From contig NC_067126.1 of assembly GCF_021347895.1 (NCBI RefSeq), forward strand, positions 30,392,482-30,456,481: a stretch of 64,000 bases of DNA. The letters are read 5' to 3'. The notes below the pieces were generated by a model that was given only the letters and a program-made list of their open reading frames with translations, made no database searches and had not been told where the DNA came from. Origin of the DNA: Acanthochromis polyacanthus. Lineage: Eukaryota; Chordata; Actinopteri; Pomacentridae. Position numbers and translations under genes: made by a program. This document shows positions 26,201 to 39,100 of this stretch, piece after piece (within the stretch, counting starts at the first letter, position 1; each line of letters begins with the position of its first letter).

Positions 26201-27681
26201 GGACTTCACTGTAATACAAGAAATGACTGAAATTCCAGCTTATTATCAGCTTCTCAAAAGACAGATTCTTTACTGGTAAGTGTTGAATTATGACTCATAT
26301 CCTGGAAAAAACGGAAAGCTAAAGCATCTTGGGTGCTTAAGTTTCATTCGTGAATTTCATGTTAATGCCAGGGTGGTGTTTTTCCCCCCCCAGTTTCTTC
26401 ATAATGTAATGACAACAACTTAAAACACTACTGACTTGAACTGGAGGAAAAGAGATGAGGAGAACAAGCACAACCAAAAAAGTTTTGCTAGACAAAAATG
26501 CATTGTAAAATGTACCAAAAACATGTCATATAATGGCTTTTATTAAAAAAACAAAAACAAAACAAAACAAAAAAACAAGACATGCATCATATACAGTTCA
26601 GTGCCTGTTCGTACCAACACAAGACAAGGTAGTCTTAAAAGAGAACGCCAACCAGCCCCTCATTTTTCTGAGTATGGGACTCGGTTGACTGCTTTTTCTG
26701 ACAGACTTCAAGTAAATTTTGTTCTCACACAACTGCCTGACGACTCAGATGCAGGACTGTGAGAGACTGAGACGGGGAGAGGACAGCATCTTATCAGCCA
26801 GCTCCAGACCAGCAGAGCCCGTCATATCCTAGCTGGAAATATACACAGGGTTTCCAGTAACAGGCCTCGCCCATGGAGCTCTAGCCACAGGATAACAGCA
26901 CGAGCACCGCAGAGTAAATATGCTTATTCAAATCTTTTGACTAAAGGGAGTTTTCAAAATCTATAAATAACTGGGCCAAAGATAATTCATCAGTGGAAAA
27001 TTAGTCCTATATGCTGTGTAACAAAGTGTACAATAGATGGAAGCCCAATAAACCAAGAAAATCTATTGAATTAATTGCATTTACGGTGTGTATTGTCCAA
27101 TTATTCAAAGTAACCAGTGGCCTATTAAAATAAACGCGAGCTTAATGAAACAGAAACCAACCAAAGTAATAAACAGGTCCAAATCAACAAGCACATACAA
27201 AATGGACATTGTTATGTTTGGTTGAGTTTCTGTAAAGTCGTGTCATTGACCAGCTCGTGTAAAAACAACAACAACAACAACAAAATATTAAATGAGAGAT
27301 GGTAATGGAAAGGGTAAGCCTACTATTTTGCTAAGCAGCCATAACATTGAGCCTGCACTCATGTCATCGGCCTGTATGTCTGTAATACTACTGGACCTGA
27401 ACCACAACCCGAGCAGCAGGTATTCTCATTATACAGAAGTGGTCTATCTGGATATTACATCACCCACAGGAACACAACCTAGCTATTTCAAATGTCACAA
27501 CTAAGTTTTCTTGGCTTACATGAAGTTAATCGGGCGGTAAGCTGCTGTCAAACAGACCCATTTTTGCGACTTCGCGGAGTCAGCTGTGTGGACATAAAGT
27601 CTGTTCTTTGGTCAATATTTGTGTATTTACCTGTTTGCGATACGGAGTCCTCAGCGGGTTTCCAGTATTAGCAAAAATCAT
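9495..27681 (-). CDS. rbms1: RNA-binding motif single-stranded interacting protein 1
   Basis: Complete 13-exon gene encoding about 396 residues. Coding exons (minus strand): 27681-27632, 25072-24891, 22529-22471, 21373-21282, 17414-17257, 16073-15994, 15473-15358, 11211-11162, 11058-10971, 10692-10642, 9983-9873, 9753-9673, 9566-9495. All junctions are GT-AG and phases agree from exon 2 onward. The protein has a Pro/Ser-rich N-terminus, two RRMs (about residues 55-128 and 135-210) and a Gln/Pro/Met-rich tail ending [10 protein letters not shown]. It follows human RBMS1 along its whole length ([40 protein letters not shown]). RBMS2 and RBMS3 are less similar at the N-terminus, and the tank neighbour supports RBMS1. 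The family binds single-stranded AT-rich DNA and AU-rich RNA and affects replication, transcription and mRNA stability. Exon 1 appears one base short (see its entry). Confidence 0.93.
11212..15357 (-). other. rbms1: rbms1 intron 7
   Basis: The longest intron of the gene's 3' half, 4.1 kb. I see no exon of another gene on either strand. Open frames here are short and unlike known proteins. The part at 13200-14250 is less AT-rich and may be an old decayed repeat, but I could not identify a family. Confidence 0.5.
15358..17414 (-). CDS. rbms1: rbms1 exons 5-7: second RNA recognition motif
   Basis: Exon 5 (17414-17257) carries RNP2 (LYISNL) and most of RNP1 (RGVGFA), and exon 6 (16073-15994) begins with the codon completing R-M and continues [20 protein letters not shown]. 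Exon 7 (15473-15358) adds [16 protein letters not shown]. The two RNP motifs hold the aromatic residues (Y of RNP2, F of RNP1) used to stack on bases. The 1183-base intron between exons 5 and 6 contains the tRNA-derived SINE at 16638-16821. Confidence 0.9.
16638..16821 (-). mobile_element. tRNA-derived SINE
   Basis: Read on the minus strand, it starts GGTGCCTGTATAGCTCATC and contains a perfect box A (TAGCTCATCAGG, 16811-16800) and box B (GGTTCGATTCC, 16750-16740), the internal promoter of RNA polymerase III. The body ends GTGACTATCACAATAAAAAG, followed by an A-rich tail. It sits inside rbms1 intron 5 in the same orientation as the gene. The tRNA-like head has no matching anticodon arm, so it is a retroposon and not a tRNA gene. 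Confidence 0.82.
17415..21281 (-). other. rbms1: rbms1 intron 4
   Basis: 3.9 kb between the RRM1 and RRM2 exons. It has an A-run of 16 near 19363-19378 and an AG-rich stretch at 20465-20530. The part at 19550-19800 contains wording such as gaggtcaggtgactg that occurs in decayed fish Tc1-like transposons, though I cannot place its ends. No gene is seen. Confidence 0.45.
21282..25072 (-). CDS. rbms1: rbms1 exons 2-4: first RNA recognition motif
   Basis: Exon 2 (25072-24891) gives [10 protein letters not shown], a Ser/Asn-rich linker, then [15 protein letters not shown] with RNP2 (LYIRGL). Exon 3 (22529-22471) gives [19 protein letters not shown]. Exon 4 (21373-21282) supplies the rest of RNP1 (KGYGFVDF) and ends QAQMAK. 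Exon 3 is 59 bases and exon 4 is 92 bases, so neither can be skipped alone without breaking the frame. The introns between them (22530-24890 and 21374-22470) contain no gene. One Tc1-like remnant lies at 24090-24312. Confidence 0.9.
24090..24312. mobile_element. Short Tc1-like transposon remnant
   Basis: The right side reads gtgtacctaataaagtggcc (24281-24300), the typical terminal sequence of a widespread fish Tc1-like transposon. An inverted partner, tttggtacacctgtg, lies at about 24109-24123. The roughly 220-bp span has no transposase frame and the left end is eroded, so its boundary is approximate. Confidence 0.55.
24985..25025. repeat. AGC-codon repeat inside rbms1 exon 2
   Basis: Imperfect (CTG)n on the plus strand, read as AGC and AAC codons on the coding strand, making the serine/asparagine-rich linker before RRM1. 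Such coding trinucleotide runs can vary in length between individuals or species. Confidence 0.8.
25073..27631 (-). other. rbms1: rbms1 intron 1
   Basis: 2.6 kb between the first coding exon and the RRM1 exons. A-rich runs occur at 26545-26578 and an (AAC)n run at 27264-27283. No other exon or mobile element is recognised. Confidence 0.5.
27632..27681 (-). CDS. rbms1: rbms1 exon 1, short N-terminal isoform start
   Basis: The minus strand begins ATG ATT TTT GCT, then GGAACCCG, and ends CCG TAT CGC AAA CAG before a GTAAAT donor. The intended peptide is close to [17 protein letters not shown], matching the human RBMS1 isoform that starts MIF and ends PYRKQ at the same junction. As I read it, the exon is 50 bases, which puts the ATG out of frame with exon 2: reading on from the ATG meets TGA after nine codons. 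One more T in the run at 27660-27661 (plus strand) would restore the conserved frame. The longer human start (MGKVWKQ) has no counterpart I can find in the window. Confidence 0.7.
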
Positions 27682-28030
27682 CCTCGGTTGGAACGGGGAG
27701 GTGGGGGGGAGGTTTAGTTTTGTTTAGCTACAATTCTCTATCAAAATACATCAAACTCCACGCATAAGTAGGAATTTGGTTGGCATAGATATCCTCCTTA
27801 CTCCGCTAAAGGACAAGAAAATAGCTTTCTACGCATATTCGCTGTATACATATCCTTGTTGTCGTCGACTATCCGGCAACAGAAACCTCCGTAAATTGTC
27901 CCAACTTCGACCGCCCAGCCCCGTCCGTATGACTGGCTTCATTGATTTGCAGTCGGCGCTGAGCAGGACGGGCGCTGCTACGGTGGGACCAACCATTCCG
28001 TCTCATACTGTAGGGGAGACCGGTACATTT
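27682..28030 (-). promoter_or_regulatory. rbms1: Putative rbms1 5' UTR and CpG-rich promoter
   Basis: Directly upstream of the rbms1 start codon. The segment 27860-28020 is clearly richer in CpG (cgtcgac, ttcgaccg, ggcgctg, gacgggcg) than the AT-rich DNA on both sides, as in vertebrate promoters. No TATA box is placed and the transcription start is not known. Confidence 0.4.
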
Positions 28031-31000
28031 GTTTGCCAAAATATATCGCAATTTGGACATTTTTTAAAACAAATTGTAAATTAATTATTTTTTGCATATT
28101 TCAACTCACTCCCTTGTATTTAAAACTATCTTCACTGCCTTTGTTCTTCAAACACACGCTATCTAGACGCGTCGTCCACCCCTGTTGTTGTTTATGTATT
28201 AGCGGATGCATACCAAACGTTCCACCGTGCCGCCGGTGTTCTGGATGTGATAGTTTTCTTATTTTTTTCGTTTTTTCATAAAGAAGGGCAGGTAAAATCA
28301 AGTTCCATGTTTCTGTATAAGGGTAGTTATTAAGTACAATGAATGATGCCATGTGTAGCAATATATGAATAACACGAGTGCCAATGTTATGGAGTCATGC
28401 GATTGATGTGGTTCCAAACAAGCCGCAAATCAGAGAAAGTTAATGTCATTTTGTGCATGAGCTGCATATTTGTATCAGGCGTAAACAGGCATAGCTACAT
28501 TTCTTGTCTTCGTAAAATGAGATATGGTGAAAGAAAATCTCATACTCAGAAGCAAAACTCGTTCATAAGTGTCCAATCAACATCTTACTGAAAGTGGCAA
28601 AACAGACGGTACCTCAGTTTTACACAAAATACTCATAACATTATGCAAACTTATCTATCCTTAATATAAAATTTGCTAACAGTGGCATTAAATTTCAGAT
28701 CATTGCAACTGGACATGGGTGATAAGTGATCAAATCACCCATATAACAAACAGCACAATAAAAATTAATTAAATGGATGCTGTGTAGGAAGATAGATTTA
28801 ATTTGCCTTTAAAGAAAAAGCCTGTCCTCCTATTGTCCCACCTCCCCAGTAAAGTGTAGTTTTGTGTCTATACAGCACAGTCACTCACAGCACTTAATTT
28901 TAATACTTAAATTTAACAGTAAATAATACAGATTTGTTCTAGATAATTCAGATTGACTAGGACATTGTTTTGTTTTGTTTTTTGCTTTTTTAATATATAA
29001 AAATTCTACTTCCACTGGGAGCAACAGAATCGTGGCACTAGATATATGTATTACAAAACCTCTAACAATAGGTCTCACCTGAGGAATTGAATAAAATATT
29101 TTTCTTTGTGTTGATGAACCAGTCGTTTTGTGGTTGAGTATAATTTTGCAGAGAGAGGTGGCTTCTATTATGGATTTTGTGCAGTAAGACCTTCTTAATG
29201 TGACTGATGGCTGGTTGTGGGGGTAGTTGAGTGTATGTGGGTTTGTCTTTATTGGAGCAGGTAAGAGGGGCAGGCTGGGCTATAAATCAAAGGCAATCTA
29301 CCCACCGCTGTCAGCCTCTGATTGGAAAACCAACACTGGTGGAAGAAAATGTGAATTAGGTGCGACCTTCTAAAAACGTACAAGCGCAATGCTATAATCA
29401 CTGTCTAGTTCTGCATTCATAGCCTGCCTAAACAGTTTCTTAGAGTCTCCTGATTTCGGTATGAGTAGCAGCTGTTTTGTATTCTCTTTCACTAACTTGT
29501 TAAACTACTGTGAAATTACTGTAGAGAACATTGCTGTTACATACTGTGCTTTAGTTGCACATATAATATAAAAATGGGGCCCTGAGCCTTAAACATCCCT
29601 GAAATAGTCTTTGTGAGCCTACTGTGATATCAGTATCCCGTTAACGAAGGCATTGGTCCAAAATAAATTCATAAAAGTGATATCTGGTAAGTCAATTTAA
29701 ATGAAACCAAAGGTCACCATTCCTTTAGAGAAGTTCACCAGGCCAACAGGAGTCAGTGGGTCAGCATTAGAGGAAAAGGGAGAGAGGTCTGATTCAGCAC
29801 TCCCCCCAGGATACTAAAGGCAGGGGGCAGGGTAGACAGAGAGGCAATTGAGCAACCACCTTCTATGAAGCAATAAAAAGAAAGGTTATCTATGATCTCG
29901 GTGTTTGTGTAGCACTAGTAATCCCTAAATGAACCTAATAGTATCCGTAAATGAACCATTTTCAATGTCATTTAGCAAAAGAAATTTGCAATTAATGTGC
30001 TGTTTAAATGTAAGGGCTGCAATATCTACAATACACCATTAACTCATTTTAAGACACCATTAGATAATTTTGAAATGGCAGTGGAGGAACACACAGATAT
30101 CCAGAGTGCATGTAATTCCCCTGAATGAAACCGCCATTCATTATAGTGCATGGTTTGATTGCACATGAATAATAACTCAGACGGGTAGAAACACGCATAG
30201 ATGCAAAGATTACAAGATCACTAAGGCCTAACTTGTACACATAACTATACAACATGCTCTATATCTCTCTCTGTCTCTCACACACACACATACACTCTGG
30301 GTATTTCCAAGGGAAATAAGAGAGTAGGGTTATTTTAGGACATTGTGCTACTTCGCTACTTGTTCTCACTCTTCCCTGAACTAATGAAAACAGTCTCTGC
30401 AACTCTGAGGTATACGAAAAAGTGTTGCTCTCTGTGTTGTCCTCACAAATTATAACAGCAATTACAGTCTCACAGCTGAATCTGTGAAAGGCTGAGAGAC
30501 GTTTGTCTTCACTTCCTCCCAGTGTAAGATTCCTGAGAAGTGGCACTGCCACAGTCAGCGTTGCACAGAGCTTTAGCGGCTCCAGGAAGCTGTTAGAAAC
30601 AGTTCTGTACCTCTCTGGCTAGACAGAAAGGTTGGTTCAGGGTGTGTAACCCCTCTTTGCCAGCAGCAGATTCATTTCCTCTGACTTGTGACTGTAAATT
30701 ACCCACAAAAAATGTCTGTGAGTGCCAAAGTGTGTGTCACAAAGAGAAAGGGCCACATTCAGTGGTCTTTAATTGAGGGGCTGCTGAACGGGTGGTATTC
30801 ATGACAGCTCCTCTCAGTTATCCATAAATTGATGAATCACTTTGCTGGTTCAATGAAGAATTGGAGAAGATCTTTTTAAAAAGTAAGAAATACATCATAT
30901 TTTATGGTTGAATAGATTAAACATGTAGATTTTTGGATAGTCTTTAATAACATTTAGTGGAATCCTTGAAAATCTCTCAGCGTGTGGTACTTTATCTGTA

Positions 31001-34000
31001 CTTTAATTACAGAATTAGAGGACTTGAATACTATCATGCTGTTGTTTACAGCAATGCCATCCCTTGTCACGTCCATTTCACTAATACTGTGTTCATCATT
31101 TTGTTAAGGTGAGCAAATGCTTGCAGTTATGAGGGTCACACAACATTAGAACACTTGAAACCTATTTATTCATGTATATAAAAAGGTACCATAGGCACAT
31201 AATTATGCACCTTTTACTGCAGATGTGAGGTAATGTCTGACATACTCGTTAATTTTGGAGTGACTTTCGCAGGCTTGACTTAATGTAGAAAACATGAGGC
31301 AGAGCAAATTATGACTCCAAGAAGCAAGAAATTGAAAATCACTGCAACCAGCCACCAAGAAATGTTCATTATTACATCTCATAAACAGGTCATTGCGTTC
31401 TGTAAAGACATGCTGAAGCTTGATGATACATAACAGTTCAGGTTTATAGATTCCTGACATGAGTTTTTCCTTATTACTACTATAGTGATATAAAAACAAC
31501 CATAAAGACAGGTTTGCAAATGTTTTGACACATTATAGGCCTACATAATATCACACATAATCGTTTGCATGTTAGTTATTGAAATCAGCCTCACATACAG
31601 TGGTTTGTAGAAGTGTTTGTTTTTTTTAATTCATACTTGTCACTAGCATTTTTCCGCACTTTTGAAACTTTTGTTAGGATGTTATATTGCATTTGAGGAA
31701 ATAGAAGCAAGAATAGTTTAATTGTGGTGCTTGGCCTCCATTTTGCTCATGTCAAATGTCCCACAGGAGTAATATGTGTACAAAGGCAGTTCTTTCAGGC
31801 CTGACGCCGACATAAAGAGCAGCGCCACTGGGCTGATCCATTGTGTACATTCTGCTGCCAGGCAACTCTTCAAACTTTATTGTAAACATTGTATGGTGCT
31901 GTTCAGCCTCAGCATAATGCCATTGTTCACATTCTCACCGCAGCAGTTAATGCATTCACCTTGACAATGATTTGAAGTTTACTTTGGTGGAGGTAGCCAA
32001 CCATCAGCCATCACCGCTTTGCTTGTTTCTGAACAATCCCTATCTGTGGCACGCTTGAAATCACAGCGGTCTTGAAAGAGAAAACTAGAATTAAAAAAAA
32101 AGCGCAGTCCTCTCTCCAGTGACTTTAAACTCTGTTATGCCAAAAACGCTGTAGTCAAATCCATTATTAAGATGAATGATATTTGTTTTTCATTAGAAAC
32201 ACAAAGAACCCCCAAAGTCGATTTAGCTTTGAGGCAATTTTTGTATTATAACATTATAACTAAACAAACTGATTTTGTGGCCTGCATTTTTACATTTTCA
32301 CCAATACACTGCAAGCTTTGTTTGGTCATCTTGTAAACAGCTGAAGAAGCTCAGATCAGTCCAACCATCTCTGTTAATCAGAATCATAAGATCCGCCTTC
32401 TATAAAGACCACTACAGAAATCAGTTTTAGGATGCACTATAATCCACAAAAAACATGATTGACACTGTTTACAATGCCAGATAACTTGTAGCATGAATCC
32501 ATGTTGTTTTTCCTGTTGCTTGTAAAAAAAAAAATGTCTATCTGGAGCCCAAGTCTCCAACTGATAAAAATTTAATGAGCTAGAATAGTAAGGAGCATTA
32601 AAGAACTCTTTATGTGAGCTGAAATGCCCACAGGTCGCCCAGGGACTTTCTTAGGCCTCCTTAACCTCATTTACCCATTCACTTCTGTAAATTCTCCCCA
32701 TTTACATTGACTTTTTGTCCTATTTTACCTCACAAAACAGCATAAGTGAAGTGTATGCTGCCCAGTAGGACTATTAACATTTAGTTGATAGGTTGAATAT
32801 TGTCAGTTCCTAAAATAATGGCAAAATCACCCAATACCAACACCAGTCATCCGATGTGTATTTAATATTTAGTCAGGAGCAAAGAACACATACTGTATGT
32901 AGGATATTACAATGATAAAATTAAAACCCAGCTTTTTGCATAGTGTGTTCCTGTATTCAGAATACTAATACTGTGGGAAAATGTGTTAATTCTTCCCACT
33001 TTTCCCATGAAGGCACAGTTATTCAAATATTCCCATCACATCCATATCAGCTGAATCTTGCCCTCCATGGGAACACACACCATCGCGACTGTCCTTTGCC
33101 ACATGACTATCGATTTTGAATGTCCAAAATGCCTTATCTTATGCTGACAAATTAAAAATCAATGCATGTGTTTGAGCAAAGCCAGATAATAGATTGCTAG
33201 CTCACCTGGACTGAATGTTGCTTAAAATAAGCACTGACATACATTTAAATAAGCTAAAATATGATTTAATTACAAGATTGTTTAAAAATGTGTCATCAGA
33301 AGTGGCACATGCTTTGATTTTTATTTTTTATTTTTTTTACCAAACTGTTTAAGTGACACTTGGAGAAAATAAGGACATACAGTATGCTGGATTAACCCTA
33401 CTGATAGTACATTTAGTTTGATTCAAGCTTCTTAACTTGCACAAAGTGCAAACTACATATTGTTCAATGGGAGGTTTGTGGTTTAGCTCGTATGCACAGG
33501 AACAAGGAGACAACTTCCTCTTGCTATCAATCAGGAAACTCTATAAGCAGGCAGGAAAGTCTTCTTGCAGTATTTCTGTATTCAAAACTGTTATGAGCAA
33601 CATCTCATTTAGGTCGCAGTTGATGCAGAAACAAGTACTGGGATGTACGACTCGATGTTTCTGTTGGAGCTGTTGTCTGTTAGTGATTCTCCCAGGGATT
33701 TGGTATATTATATCTATAAATCCTTTAGTCTCCATCAGGTCTTTTAAAGTCCTCGCAGCTGACAATCATAAAGGGCCCTGTAAATATTGGGACTATAATG
33801 ACTAATTCTCCGAACTACAGAATCTTCTCAGAGATTTTCAACATATTCATTCCCACCCCACCATCTTCAAATAGCAGGAAGCCCCTGAGGCAAGAGCCAC
33901 ATTCAAAACAGTATTGTCTGCAGCTTTAGCTTCTGATGGAAAATGGCTCACTGGTCTGCTCTGATGTTTTACACACCTACTTTCGCACATTTCAGGAAAA

Positions 34001-37000
34001 AGCATACACACATGCTTCATAGATGAGATAGCTAGTTTAAACAATGTGCCTTGATTGATTAAATTACACAATACCATGCATTTTTAGGAAGAAAAAATGG
34101 GGCATTGTTGTTGCTATTGGCACGATCATTTTCCTTCCCTTTCTAGTTTGTGGGTCTCCTGACAGCCAGGTTTTCTTTTCACTCTCCTTCACCTCTCCCC
34201 GGGCTGCTGAAATCTGATCTGTGTGTTTCCCCTACATTCCTCCTCTCCCCTCCTCCCACTGCATGCCAGAGTCCTTAGCTCTGCCCTCTGTCTGATCTCA
34301 GGTTTCTGCAGACCTACAGCAGATTGTTTATTTTCCTCGACATGGAGGAAACATGGATGGACCCTTCACTGGCTCAGGATTTACTGCTGAGCCAGGCTCC
34401 AGTGTGCTGTGTATTTAGAACACCCCCCTATAACAGCTTGCCTAGTATCCTTTTCACCACTGACACATCACAAAGGGCAATGAGATTGTCCACCTCGGGA
34501 ATATAATGTTAGATGATTTCATCAGCTACGGCACCAGGGTATCGTGCATACGAATAATCTTTTGATCCTGCTAATTGCGGAGATGTCAAGTATATGTAAT
34601 TCAATGGAGCATATACAATATTGTCCTATAGTGAACAAAGGGCAAAAAAAAAAAATCCATATACCCAGGTGATGCTCGAGAAGGACAACACATCTCCCTA
34701 GACAGCATTTGTACTGAAATTTGAGGCCTCTCTGCACCTCTGATGCCCCCTTGTAAGTAGTGAGGTCAGAGTATATGGTAAAAATAGCTTTAGGACATCC
34801 ATTTCTCAACACAAAAACATGTCTCTGCTCACTTTATGGCATACTGTATGTGCACCTTTGTATTCCTCTTCGACTTACTTTTCTTTCAGCATGTATGGGT
34901 TCGTGGAGCACACATATACTGTGGTCTTGCAATGCAGGAAATGCAGTTATGGTTGACGGAAATTCTTCACTGTGAAATGCGAGATAAATGACGGCGTGCA
35001 CGTCTTTCTGCCTATGTGCCTAGAAAACAGTAATGCATTGTGGAGCCCTGTGGAGGCAATTGTGATTTATGGGTTGCATAGGGGGAGAGTGAATAAAGTG
35101 CGTTAAGTACTTACTTTGGAGTAAGCAGCCAGAAAGAGAAAAAGAAATCCAACAGAGCAGATATGAAAGGGAAGAGAGTCCGTCTCATCATGTTTGCCGT
35201 CATCTTTAGCGTGGTTTATTCTTACTCGGACGCGCTGTGCAGAGTTGGTGAAGAGCAAAGAATACATTGCTGTAATATTTCAGTTGCTTTTTGATGTTTT
35301 CTGTAACATATTAATGCCTTGAACAGCCAGTCGAGTCATAGAATTTCCTCCTTAGGAAATATGAAGAAAATGAGAATTGAGGACTGAAAAGAAAGAGAAA
35401 ATGGTACTTGAGGTGAATGATTATGTGGTCATTGAAATGACTCATGTGCCTTACTCAGTGTTCTGTAGTAACATCATTGCTTATCAGTATACCACAGCCT
35501 CAATGACTTTTTTTGTTTACAATAACCACAAGACAGGGGTTATGTCAGATTGCCATGAGTTCAAAGCAACCATGAAAAAATATGTGAAACCCCTAAGATG
35601 TCCTGGTGTTCTCTTTGAGGAAATCTTCGAGAGCTGAATCGGGGTTGTTTGTGGCACTTTGGGTCTGTAAGTCATTCTCGGGAGGAGCAGAGGTTGAGGT
35701 TTGGAATGTCAGCGAGGGTCAGAGATGAGAACCTCAGTAAAAAGGACTGAGGGAAATGACCCTTTATGGAGCCTGTTCACTGGAGCCCCACTGTGATGGA
35801 CAGGTCACATGAAGGTCTGCACTAATTCATACTCAGACCGATGACGGAGACAAGAAATGCCCATGCGCTTCCCCTGCTCTGTCGTTTGTTGGCACCTCTG
35901 GATTAAATCAGAGACCGAGAAAGCTCATTTACCAAAACACATACTTCTGTAAAAATGTAAAAACTAAAGTGAAAGGCTAATTTAAATACAATTGGGAGCA
36001 AAAGTGAAACATCAGACCAGATACATTTTCTCACAGGAAAGAAGTGAAGATGTTAATCAGTAATTCCAGCATCAGGCCATGGTGAGGTAACACCCAGCTG
36101 TGTTAGAAACTCAGCTAATGAGGCATGAAAAACATCTCAGGAGATACTGACACGTGTCCATGAGTTCAGTATGTAAATTATATTTATACAGTGTGTATAG
36201 CCGCACATCATATGCCTCCTCTGTACTCTCAGGGTCTTCAGTAACCTCCAGTTGAAGAAGTGAAGAGGGCACATCAGCTCAAAAAGGCTCTCTTAGCTGC
36301 CATCTACTGGTGACTCTTCAAATGCTGGTATTTGTTCCGTAGCTTTTTGCTTGGGTCGGTCTGGGACGTGTGCATTTAGTCAAGGCCAAAGATAATGCAG
36401 ATCTGAAATATGGAAAATGTATGAAACAGTGAGTGTTTGGAGAAATGATGAAGTATTAGTTGTCTTGTAACAGGAAGGACAGTAATCAATAATTCAGGGC
36501 ACATCAATACTGTATGTTATTGCAGTATATGCTCATGCTTAAAACAAACAAACAAACAAACATACATCTATATTTCATATTGGATTATAAATATCTGCTT
36601 TAACTCTGTCTATTGCATAATTGTTGTCCCATATCTAACTGAATTTGTGTGTGACTTTGTGCGTGCACATCCTGTATATGTGCAAACAGTGTCCACGTTC
36701 TTATCTACAACATATATAGGTCTGCAATATACGTAAAGATGTGCATGTGTACATTTGTACCCATGTGTGTTTATATGTTTACATACTGTTCATTTAAATT
36801 TGTCTTTAGTGGTAAAAAGTTAGACCAAATTAACAAAAACTACTGAAATATAGTGAACTACCTACTGGGGCCTCTGAGGGCTACCTAGTTGTTATTCCAC
36901 ACTTAGACCTATATGTATATACTTATATCATCTATACATATGTTTTCTATGACTTTTGTAATGCATTTACTGTTGAAGGCTGGTCTACCCACTAAGCAGG

Positions 37001-37950
37001 CTAAGCAAACAAATGCCCAAGTGCCCCAGGCCTCCCAAAAGACCTTCACAGCCCCAAACTTATTGCATATCAGTTTAATTAAATGCACATTTGTTTACTG
37101 ATTGGAACACTAAACTACAATATCAGCTACAGCATTCTCTGCCAAATTATGCTGATACCCTGTCATGTTTATAGGCTCGTGCTCTTATAGTATGGTGCCA
37201 TAAATAAAGTGATGTTTAATAAAATCACTCCAAAATAAGCCTTTTATATGCATGGTAGAACCTAATTGTCCCCTCTTTACACAACATTTGTACACCCAGT
37301 TGCAGCAGGAAACTCTGAACTGTGAACCTTCTGATCTTGTAGCAAGTAGATTCTACTTTTAGCTCCTGTTCACAACAGGGAGCACTGAACTGCAGTTCTT
37401 AGCTCTATTTATTACTTATTGTTTCTGCTGCAGAAAGCTACTTTAATCCCTATTTTACATGCAGTGCTGCAGTTCTTTTGTGTTAATTTTGTAACATATA
37501 GCTCAGCCCTTTTACTATTCTTTTTTTTTTATAACAGGGGGCACTGAACAGCAATTTCTAGGGGACCAAGCTACTCACTCACATTTTTTTATATGAATTG
37601 GTGTCTGGTTCTTTTATGACACATGTTCTGTGTTAGTGATATGTGTATTCTCTGTATTTCTTGTGTTGATCTTGGTGGGATTTCAAATTCATTCCTCTAC
37701 ATAGCTATATGCTGTGTGTAAAACTGGGATGTCAATAAAGTTGACTGGATTTGATGCCTGATACAGATCCGTTTCGCTAAATCAAGCAGTAAATCAGTCA
37801 CACTTGTTAAATAGTGTAAGAAATAAGATTTTGGAAAGTAAAAACAAAAGAGCACAGCATTGCTGAAGTTTGGGGACAGTTTTTCTGTGCACAACAGTCG
37901 GTTTGCAGACGCGTAGGCTGGAAGAACCCTGAACCAGCGCCGCTCCGAGC
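28031..37950. other. Intergenic region between divergent rbms1 and tank
   Basis: About 10 kb without a recognisable gene on either strand. Only short open frames occur. The longest, 123 codons on the plus strand near 33437-33805, has no family motif. A (CAAA)n run lies near 36541-36563. With divergent promoters at each end, it may hold regulatory elements for both genes, but none can be named from sequence alone. Confidence 0.5.
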
Positions 37951-38162
37951 TGCGCGCTGATTGGTCCGCATCGAGTAAAGGCGGAAGTCTACAGAGCAGG
38001 GGGATTCCCCGAGGGAAGTTCCCAACTCTACCAGGCTATGTAAAACATACATTATTGCCATATCCTCTCCGGAGCTTCGTAACTCTGCATCTGAACATTT
38101 GAGGACGACGCTGCGGTGTTGTCGAAACATTAAATTCGACTTTTTCAGTTACTCGAATGAAG
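37951..38162 (+). promoter_or_regulatory. tank: tank promoter and non-coding exon 1
   Basis: A locally CpG-rich segment (ccgctccgagctgcgcgc) with an inverted CCAAT box (attgg, 37960-37964). It leads into an untranslated first exon ending in a perfect donor AAG|GTAAGG at 38162. The last six bases before the donor are ATG AAG, the start of a short upstream reading frame. The transcription start is probably between about 37990 and 38080. Exon 2 begins at 39058 after a ctcttag acceptor. Confidence 0.55.
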
Positions 38163-39100
38163 GTAAGGAAGACGCGCTTTCTGTGAGCGAGGCAAACTGA
38201 GATGTGGACTTCTTGCTAGGTCGCTTTTTTATCAAACACCGGTTGAATGAGCTATGGCTAAGCAGTTTAATGAATACGGAACTGTGTGTAGAAGGTTTAC
38301 ACTTTAAAATGACTCTCTGTTGCGTCTCAGGTAGCGTTATTGTCGTTTTTCTAACTCAGTCAGTAGCTCATAGTGCTGCTCCAGGAGCTGCTACTGTGTA
38401 GTATCACTTTCAGGTACTGTGTTACTATGACATTTACTAAGAACATTGCTCAATAATTGATGAGCAGCTCTTGGTGAGACTGCCACCAGCCTTATTTCTC
38501 AAGCATCATCTGAAACAGCTTTTTCACAGCTGTAAATATGGAGCTACATTTGTTCCAAAATTGTTAATATGTTGTCTGAACTTCAACCCTAACAAGAAAG
38601 GACAATTTAAGCACTGTCTGTGTTTGTAGGCTTGTACTTTGTGGGGCAGTATGCAACTTAATTTATTTGTCATCATTCATCATCACCATTTCTTACAGAA
38701 CTAGAAAGAGGTATATGTGGTTGAAATGTGAATAGCTTTTTTTTTAAATCCACCAGACCTGCCAATAGTTTTTGCTAATAAGCAGATATTTTGAAGTTTG
38801 TTGGCTCAGGTTTGTCATTGGATCAGTATCTTATTTTAAATCAGCCAAATAATTTGGCAGCCTTGTTAGGATTTATTAACTTTCCTTATTGTTGTTTTAA
38901 GCCTGTGGAGACAAATTGTTTGTAGAAACATTATAAAACAAGTAAAAAAGTTGCAATGTCTGTGTGTTTTTAACGACACAAAGTAGTCTTTAAGAGTGTG
39001 TCTCATTTGTAAGTAATTGTTTGTACATTGTGAGACATTGTGTAATTTTCCTCTTAGGGCTCATGTCTGCTGTGTCAGTGATGAATGTGGAGCACAAGGC

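Noticed and set aside
30270..30295. Short TC/AC-rich stretch resembling a microsatellite
   Set aside because: Too short and interrupted to list as a repeat locus.
33437..33805. 122-residue plus-strand open frame between rbms1 and tank
   Set aside because: No recognisable motif, and an equally open antisense frame. Treated as chance.
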